Notes under the pieces: generated by a model | What the model was told of the DNA's origin: nothing | What the model saw: the letters and a program-made list of their open reading frames with translations, nothing else | Databases searched by the model: none | Source of the DNA: Malaya genurostris | Lineage: Eukaryota; Arthropoda; Insecta; Diptera; Culicidae | Length of the DNA: 64,000 nucleotides | Reading direction: 5' to 3' | Assembly: GCF_030247185.1 (NCBI RefSeq) | Contig: NC_080570.1 | Span: forward strand, 73,783,014-73,847,013 | Translations under genes and position numbers: made by a program | In this document: positions 1-64,000 of the stretch, piece by piece | Numbering within the stretch: position 1 is the first letter of the stretch | Layout: the number at the start of each line of letters is the position of its first letter

Positions 1-1233
1 CAGCGTTGGTTGAACCGATTTCTACAAACGTAGATTTAAATTAAAGGTGTCTTAATCTTACAGGCTATTGTGCAATTTTATTCGGATCCGAATTTCGGCA
101 ACGGAATTACAGAGTGAAAGGTGTACAGAATTTCAAACAATCATATGAAATGAGGATTGTGAGAATAAATAACTGACGGTTTTTTGTCACCTCACTGGAC
201 CGCATGTAAAACTAACATTAACATATGTCGTAAATGCACCAAATAAAATCAACAATTGCCTCACAATTTTTTTTTCAATTCATATTATGAAACAACCGGA
301 TATATGAAGAAATATTCTTTAAAATTAGGTTCATCAAAAATAGCATATAATAAGAGGCAGCAAATGGTTTATATTAAACTTTAATTAGAACTTTATTATA
401 TTAGAAGCATAGTGATTGCAGTATTCGCTGAGGGTCGAAATCAAGTAACAATTCAAAGTTGCCTATCCCCTCCACAGTAAATGTCCCATCATGCATACGA
501 GTGAAACGTTAGACTGATGGGTCACAGCTCGTTTTGAACTAATAAATGTGCGAGGCAGCTTTAATTTGGTAGCATCCAGAACTACAAAAAAAAATGAGTG
601 CACATGCGTCCCTTTTTACGATCCAATCTCAAGTATCTCTGCATCTATGCACGTTCGACACAGCAGCAGGCAGCATCAAACAATGTTGAACTTAAAAAAT
701 AACGAAAAGCGTGGTGTATAGTGACATATTCACTCTAGTAACAGTTGGAAACCCGACCAACCCGAAATCGAACCAATTGTGTCAATGAGGTTCACTATTG
801 CGGTAACAACTGAGAACGGGATCTGGTCTGTAACGAAGTGGTGGCCTGAGTGTATTTGATTGCTCAAAATCAACCTTCAAATGGCTGGGAATTGGTCCCA
901 GGACTGTGCGGTGTTTTATGAATTGGAAACATGTTTGCGGTGTACGAAGAGAGCATCAACAAAATCTGAACATAATAGTGTACAATAAAAGTGAAACGAG
1001 CAATAACTCAATGTGGTGCCCTTGTGATGGAATGAAATAATCAATTTTGCACATGTGATCTGTATAGATTGGATATCGTGATAGGGAAGGTGCGTTGGTT
1101 GTTAATATATTTCCAGTTGAAAAAGTATAAATTATATTTCGCGTATCCGAAAAAGAGTCGTTCTAACATTGATGTGGTGACAAAAGCAATGGTGTACTAA
1201 ACAAACCATACACAACCAAAACATATCTTCGCA
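1..1233 (+). promoter_or_regulatory. Upstream region of tok with candidate TATA box and upstream ATGs
   Basis: Bases 1-170 match a degenerate noncoding repeat seen elsewhere in the window (AACCGATTT..ACAAA, ..GAATTACAG). A TATAAA lies at 1126-1131, about 105 bp before the first in-frame ATG, and could place a start site near 1155-1165. Short upstream ATGs occur (e.g. at 1189, terminated at once). From 170 to 1120 nothing else is recognisable. Promoter assignment is inference. Confidence 0.3.
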
Positions 1234-58262
<57,029 letters not shown>

Positions 58263-58830
58263 AATAGGCCTAAACGCGTCGGCTTTCGGCGCAAAATTAA
58301 TTAGTTTTCATTATAAGACAAATCTGAAGTTGAATTCCTATCAACTTACACAGTGGTCGACGGCAAAAAGTTTAGGATCTTAGGCATTGCTTATGTACCA
58401 CGTAAAACTGGTACATGAGCAATGTCAACTTATCAATAAGTAAAACAATCTTTTTGACAGTTCAGTGATACTGTTTATATGTACGTAAGAAAGCTTGGTT
58501 CAACATAAATCAGTACTACCGAAATGTCAAAGAAGAACTCGAGTTCATTTGAGACGTCATGATACAAAACCTAATAGATCAAGAGGTTTTGAAAAAAATC
58601 AACTGAACTATTTGTCATATCATTAGTCGAACCACAAAATATTTTTTCGCCAATGCTTTGTACTGGAATATCAGATCTCACATGATTTTAATATATGAGA
58701 TCAATGGTTGAGTTGAGATGAATAATGGTACAGTGACCGCATATCAAACATCAAAACATGATAAGAGAATCGTTTAAAACAAAAAAGGAACAACTGTAAA
58801 AGCCCAGTAAATAAATAATAAAAGCTAAAT
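58263..58830 (+). other. Probable tok 3' UTR with candidate polyadenylation signals
   Basis: This is AT-rich noncoding sequence after the stop. Two overlapping AATAAA hexamers lie at 58810-58815 and 58817-58822. They are the first clustered candidates downstream and would give a ~570-nt 3' UTR. A 16-bp hairpin lies at 58385-58424. The end is inferred. Confidence 0.4.
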
Positions 58831-58984
58831 ATAACGCCAAAAGCAATGTTACACCAGTCTTCGATATCTTGTGAATATTTTGTTCAATATTTACTGATCT
58901 TGCTCGTTACAGAATGGTCGACAAATTCTGAATGTATGTACTAATCTCCCCTACGAAGCGCTATAGGAATGGGCAAACATAAAT

Positions 58985-59212
58985 TAGTGTATTCGCTTGA
59001 TGCTGTACCTAACCCATCCTAAATGCTGTCAAACCGTATGTTTTAAGTCAGTTCAGAACCCAGTTTTAATTTAATTTTTTTAGAATTGAAAATCGGATCA
59101 GTTTCGAACCTTATTCTTCCATCGCTCCCACCTTCTTTGCTTAGAGCTAACCCAGTAAAAGTACCCTAGCTCGGTTGCACATTTCTCAAGTGAAAATGGC
59201 ATAATATTGAAT
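58985..59212. repeat. Degraded copy of the 1738-2318 MITE unit
   Basis: It contains TTCGCTTGATGCTGTACC, GCTGTCAAACCGTATGTTTT, AATTGAAAATCGGATCAGTT and CTCAAGTGAAAATGGCAT, matching one half of the inverted pair near the start of the window. Confidence 0.6.
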
Positions 59213-60467
59213 TTTTAAATTATGTTTAACTACAGAATCGAAATCTTCGCCACAAAACGAGTGTTTAATTCCAAAGACGTGAGTTTAAACCGATGCGAAA
59301 ATACAGTTCAACGCAAAGGATAATCTTTTCATTTTTAAAACGTTTTCAAGTATTAATAATTTCAATTGCGGTATTTAGCGTATTACATAATTTGGACTGA
59401 ACATTATGCACAAATTGCAAATATTTTTACATTTTTTCGTATAACTATTCGGAAGAATAAAAGTGTTACATCTTCTTCTTCCTTCTGATTGGCGTAACCT
59501 CACTTGAAATGACGCCGATTGATGACACATCAACATAGGCTATATTGCCAGTTACTATTCGTTCATAGTCCAATTGACATTTTTTTCACTGCAACAACCT
59601 TGATGTGTTGCAACATCGAGTCATCAATGTACGGATACAATTGATTGAAAATTTCAAAGCCTACACGAAACCAGAAAACTACATTTTTTTAAGTACTTTC
59701 CATCCAATTTTGGGATTCCGTTATGTAACCAAATTTTATGTGGTTTGCATAATTCCCACGAAAACATATACCGAAAGGTAAGTAGTATAAGTAGTATATA
59801 TACTCAATAGTAAGTTCTGTTTACTCAACTGTTCAGTTTCATTGTCTCAATTTTCAGATGCGATTTACTTAATTTTAGCTGTTTGACAACAATGGAAATG
59901 TTTTGACAACAATGGAAAGAACGAAAGAAATTATTTAAAATGTACTCAACGTAAAATGTAGTCAACTATTGATGCGTTATTTCGCAATAAATAAAGAGAA
60001 TTTTCGCAAATGAAAGCATTTTTTTTCGTGTTGTAGCGGCTTACCGAGAACTACCTTTCGTAGTCAAAGTAAACAGCTTGAAATTTGAATAATTACTGGG
60101 CTTAGCAAGATGAATTCGTGATGGAAATCAATTAAGTGAATTGTTTATATTTTCAACTACACATTGAAAACTGTTAACTGTTGTTCAGCTCTTTTCGTAA
60201 AGTTATGTCTTGGTCATTTTATCATGTATTTAATTTCAGCATATCAACTTTAAAAAAAGCATATCAACTTTAAAAAAAGTGTAAATTTATTGTCAACACA
60301 TACCAGCGGTAGTAAAACAATGCGCATCATCCACGCAACGTTGGCCTTCAAATAATAAAGTTCTTGATGTGAGACATACATATCTAAGTATTATTTGTTT
60401 TTTGTATTACTAAGTTTGGTTTTGAAGCATTGTTTTATTATATAAAATCAAAACCAAAGTGCACTAT
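59213..60467. other. Intergenic AT-rich sequence
   Basis: Two short tandem duplications are visible: GTTTTGACAACAATGGAAA about 59880-59920 and a 20-bp ATATCAACTTTAAAAAAAG unit about 60239-60280. No gene is recognised. Confidence 0.5.
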
Positions 60468-60545
60468 TGCATACCTTTTGTGGAATTTGACCATTCTGCT
60501 TCACCAGACTTCGCAGTCAATTTCTAGTGTACAGAAAAGTACAAA
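60468..60545 (-). mobile_element. SINE 3' fragment
   Basis: CCTTTTGTGGAATTTGACCA plus TCTGCTTCACCAGACTTCGC is the reverse of the SINE 3' body and hairpin. Confidence 0.65.
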
Positions 60546-61030
60546 GTGCAAAGAATCCAACTGGTTGCAAATCCAATTTTTTTGTTTTAGGCATGAACTT
60601 ATGTTTAGAGCACAATAAGCCAATATTTTTTAATAATATACTAGTGACTTTAACCAATCAACACTTTCTTTTGTCGAGTTATTTTCTTCTGTTTCACATC
60701 ATTAACATAGTTGTAACTTTACATTCGTATTTTGTTGTTTAGACCATGCTCTACTAGGCTACCTTGTTCTAATCGAATTTTGATTCCAAATGAATCGAAA
60801 CAAATTCATTGGGCAGTTTTAAATCTGCTTGAAATTTGAACACGTGGAATCGAACTGCATCTTGACATCTGGATTAAAATTTTCTAACCGAAGATCAAAA
60901 GTAGTTAAGCTTAAGTAAAATAGAATAGCTGTGGAAATTGGCTGAAAGTTTTAGGAGATGATGTTGATATGTATCGTATACGGTTGCTTTCTTTATATAA
61001 GAGTTGATTTAGGTTCATTACGTTTCTATT

Positions 61031-61200
61031 GTATGGCCAGGGTTGACGGTTCAACGCAGTTGTCGTATGTTAGAGTTAGTGTCAATAGGATCATAGTACT
61101 AGTCATGCAATGATTATGTACGCTAAAAATCTACTTCGAAGTCTGAATAAACAGAAATGCCAAATTCCACAAAAGGAATGTAATGCCAAGACTTTGCGTA
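61031..61200 (+). mobile_element. tRNA-derived SINE, slightly deleted
   Basis: GTTGACGGTTCAACGCA and CAGTTGTCGTATGTTAGAG match the SINE head at 19117-19333 minus about 23 bp. The body (ATAGTACTAGTCATGCAATG) and the 3' hairpin (ATTCCACAAAAGGAAT) are kept. The B box is damaged. Confidence 0.75.
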
Positions 61201-61274
61201 ACATTTTTAATGAAATCGGAAACGATTGCAAAATGCGTTTAATCTGGAAAATTACATCTCAAAGGCAATACTGT

Positions 61275-61304
<30 letters not shown>
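61275..61304. repeat. (GA)n microsatellite, about 30 bp
   Basis: Short pure GA array. Confidence 0.9.
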
Positions 61305-61309
<5 letters not shown>

Positions 61310-61311
<2 letters not shown>

Positions 61312-62785
61312 GATTTTGAGCCATTTTATAAAACAACTCAGTCTTAAACATCATATCTAGGATCCTATATAAGCGTAACTTGAGATTAAATATTTGTTTC
61401 TGGAAATGGTCTTAATAAGTTTCTGGAGTAATTTTCCGTTCGTTTCAGTTAAAAAAATAGGTGAGAATTGGAAAAAAATACTAAAACACAAATCAAGACT
61501 CAACTCAATTCATCTCAACATCACACTAAATTTTAGGTCAACAAAAATATGTTTTCTTTTTATTGACATATGAATGAAACACATAAATGGAAACAGATAT
61601 GTCATTGCCACAAGGAATTGTATTTTCGCGCTAGAAAAAAATATCATTGATATAAGGGACAATTTTGAACTTGGTTTCGTTTCAATAGATCTTACTGTCG
61701 ACTTGAGTATAAACACGTATCATATGTGGCAAAAGCCAAAAATCAGCTCTTATGAGTTAAGCATTCTAACTGAAACAAAGCATATACAAACATTCCATTG
61801 TCATGTTCGATATTGATCCAAAAGTTTTCTTCGCTGTTGTATCCTCGAAATGTTATTTAAAAAGAGAAAAAAACAAATTAAATATGAATAGTCCTGTAAA
61901 GTTTTCGAGATATTACGAATCGATCCAAAACAAATTAAATAGTTCAGTGTATCAAAGAAAATATTCCCGATTAAAATAGAAATAATTAATATTAGATGAT
62001 AATAATTATAAAAACGTGTATGTTTGAATAACAAAATTTAAGGATTAGGAAGAATGCATTTTGACAATAAAACGTGAAAAGGAGAGATAGTATTTTATCA
62101 AACATTAGTAATAACGATGCCTATATTATTTGTGAAAATAGAATCTATTATATGTTGAATGACTTTCAAAAAATATGTTTTAGATTCTCAAAACTGAATA
62201 ATTGATTTTTATTCTTCCTATCGTATCAGAAGGGCACGTCGACCCATATTTATATGGTATTGCTTACTTGATAATTGAGATTCATAATGAGTCTAGTATA
62301 GTAAATTGAATTCATTATGAAAAAAGAGAAAATTATGATTAAATTTATATTTCAGATATATAATATCATACTTTGATCATTTGAAAACATCTTAATATAA
62401 TATAATAAAATGTAATATAGTGCATATGTATAATATTGAGTGTTTTATTATGGTTCAAACATTTATCATTGAACCACAGAGAACAGACATCCATATAGAG
62501 ATTTTAATGTGTGTAAGAAATTTAAAGGTTGTTTGATAAAGTTATCACTTAGTAACAACTCGCATAGAGAGGCGCATTGAGCAGCCCTGCAATTGACAGA
62601 TTGCCGCCAAATTTAATTCCCAGTAGCGACATCATAGAAATGGAATCCAGAAAAGGAGAATTCTTCCGAAAAGTTTTTATTTCGGCAGTTGAGATTTTTT
62701 TTCTATAAATACGTTTATTTCGTAAGGCAAATTACATAAATTTTTCTTCGCCGTAAGCAGGTATGATTTGTCACGATTTATTTGT
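61310..62785. other. Intergenic AT-rich sequence
   Basis: No gene or clear repeat is recognised. A block near 62725-62765 (TTTTTCTTCGCCGTAAGCAG) resembles 2350-2375 (TTTTTCTTCGCCATAG), a hint of another dispersed repeat. Confidence 0.45.
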
Positions 62786-62790
62786 TTAAT

Positions 62791-62872
62791 ACATTCCTTT
62801 TGTGGAATTTGATTATTCTGCTTCAACAGACTACGCAGCCGATTCTACAATCCTATTGACAATAAGGTCGTG
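62791..62872 (-). mobile_element. SINE 3' fragment
   Basis: CATTCCTTTTGTGGAATTTG and CTTCAACAGACTACGCAGCC are the reverse of the SINE 3' region. The tRNA head is missing. Confidence 0.65.
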
Positions 62873-64000
62873 TCCGGACTAGCCTCGGTATCCTCTAATA
62901 ATTTTCTGTGTTCCGGGGGGAGAAGGGCGGTCAGGGACATATGGATATTTTTTTCCGGACGAATGAACTAATTAAAATATTCCTACCAATTTGATAGCGA
63001 AAGTGCTAATCTCTTATGAGCTCTTGAGCTCTAACATGCATATAATAGAAATCATTAATTGCTACATCGGTTCACTGAAATGATTAGCAAGGAAGATTTG
63101 ACAGTTTAGAGTTGCTGAAACGTCAGCTAACGGTTTGCAATTTCAGCTCGGCTAACTTCAAAAAAATTTTTTGCTAAAACTCGACAATTATAACACAGAC
63201 TAACAGACATGACAGTATGAGTAAATTCTTATAAAAATAATTTTTCGTGATGCACTAGTTCCACCTATATTGTACTGCGCGAACTATTTACTATTTGTAC
63301 ACCCCTTGTGTTATGTAAAAGTTTTTTTACTAGTTGGTTTCCCCTCGTTTGTCAACACCGATCAGCTGCTTGCAGTGATGCCTGATTTCATCAAAATATT
63401 TGAAAATAAATCGTCACAATAAATTATTGGATTACGTTGATAATATATTTAACTTTTTCGCGATGTTGGAAGGTAACCATTTATTTGACTCAACGTTGTT
63501 CATCAAGACTATTTTTTATTGTGTTGTTAATTTTCACCCGAATTTAAGTGGCGGCAGACCAGAAGCAAGTAAATATTGTAACTAAACAAGTTCGATTTTG
63601 TATTGCGTTGGAGGATGAGAAGTAGGCACAATTATGTATATAGTTTTGGCAATATGTATTAAATCTGCATCCTGCATGAATTTCGCATGGAAGTATACAA
63701 ATCAATACATTACAGATAATTCTGTATGAATGGCAACTCTGTTGGTAAATGAAAAAAATAAACACATTCTAGATGACAGACAGGATGTTTTTGATAGGGT
63801 AACGTGGCGCCATCATGACATATGTGAGTACTGTCCCAAATAAAGAAATATTCGAAATGACCGTTAAAATGATTGAAGAATGTAATTTGAGTGTCCTGTC
63901 TGTTAGTCTGTGATTATAACTTAGTGTGTATATTAAGGTGAAATGTAGCGGAATGCGAAAATCGCGTTTTTGATCAATTATTCAAAAACTAGACCGATTT
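62873..64000. other. Intergenic sequence to the window end
   Basis: No gene, repeat end or RNA gene is recognised. The last ~20 bases (AAAACTAGACCGATTT) resemble the AACCGATTT repeat family and may be the start of another copy. Confidence 0.45.

Overview
The window looks like a piece of a culicine (probably aedine) mosquito genome. It is AT-rich, has multi-kilobase introns packed with nested transposable elements, and carries two copies of the DD37E Tc1/mariner-type transposon described from mosquitoes. The species cannot be settled from the sequence alone.

One host gene explains the layout. It is a plus-strand BMP1/tolloid-family secreted metalloprotease, closest in architecture and length to Drosophila tolkin. 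I could join eleven coding exons between 1234 and 58262 with GT..AG introns. All phases agree and the total is 4476 nt (1491 codons plus stop). Exon 1 (1234-1492) encodes the signal peptide and the start of the prodomain. Exon 2 (27093-28452) encodes nearly all of a long hydrophilic prodomain. Exons 3-4 (37907-38648) encode the astacin zinc protease domain. Exons 5-11 (38722-58262) encode CUB1-CUB2-EGF1-CUB3-EGF2-CUB4-CUB5 and an acidic tail. The product should be a secreted procollagen/BMP-pathway protease (established for the family, inferred here).

The rest is mostly mobile DNA in introns 1, 2 and 5. Intron 1 (25.6 kb) holds an inverted-repeat MITE, a non-LTR retrotransposon split by a 3.2-kb nested insertion that itself contains a DD37E transposon, several MITEs, a mariner deletion derivative, a second DD37E copy carrying a SINE with a 13-bp target duplication, a (TA)n array, a second copy of the same non-LTR family, and an apparently perfect 1386-bp tandem duplication. 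Intron 2 (9.5 kb) holds MITEs, a deleted Tc1-like transposon, a 5'-truncated non-LTR element with a 16-bp target duplication and two nested 1.4-kb terminal-inverted-repeat elements, and a MITE inside a (TA)n array. Intron 5 (15.9 kb) holds a near-complete Ty3/gypsy-like element with a textbook -1 frameshift site, a perfect 157-bp-arm foldback, Tc1/mariner remnants, a non-LTR derivative with an intact ORF1 but no ORF2, interleaved long foldbacks, and a small element with inverted arrays of a CGCCGAAA motif. Downstream of the gene there are only the 3' UTR, SINE pieces and AT-rich sequence.

I found no rRNA, tRNA, CRISPR or bacterial system. The most notable signals are the CGCCGAAA-array element, the frameshift site, the intronic foldbacks and the ORF1-only retroelement.
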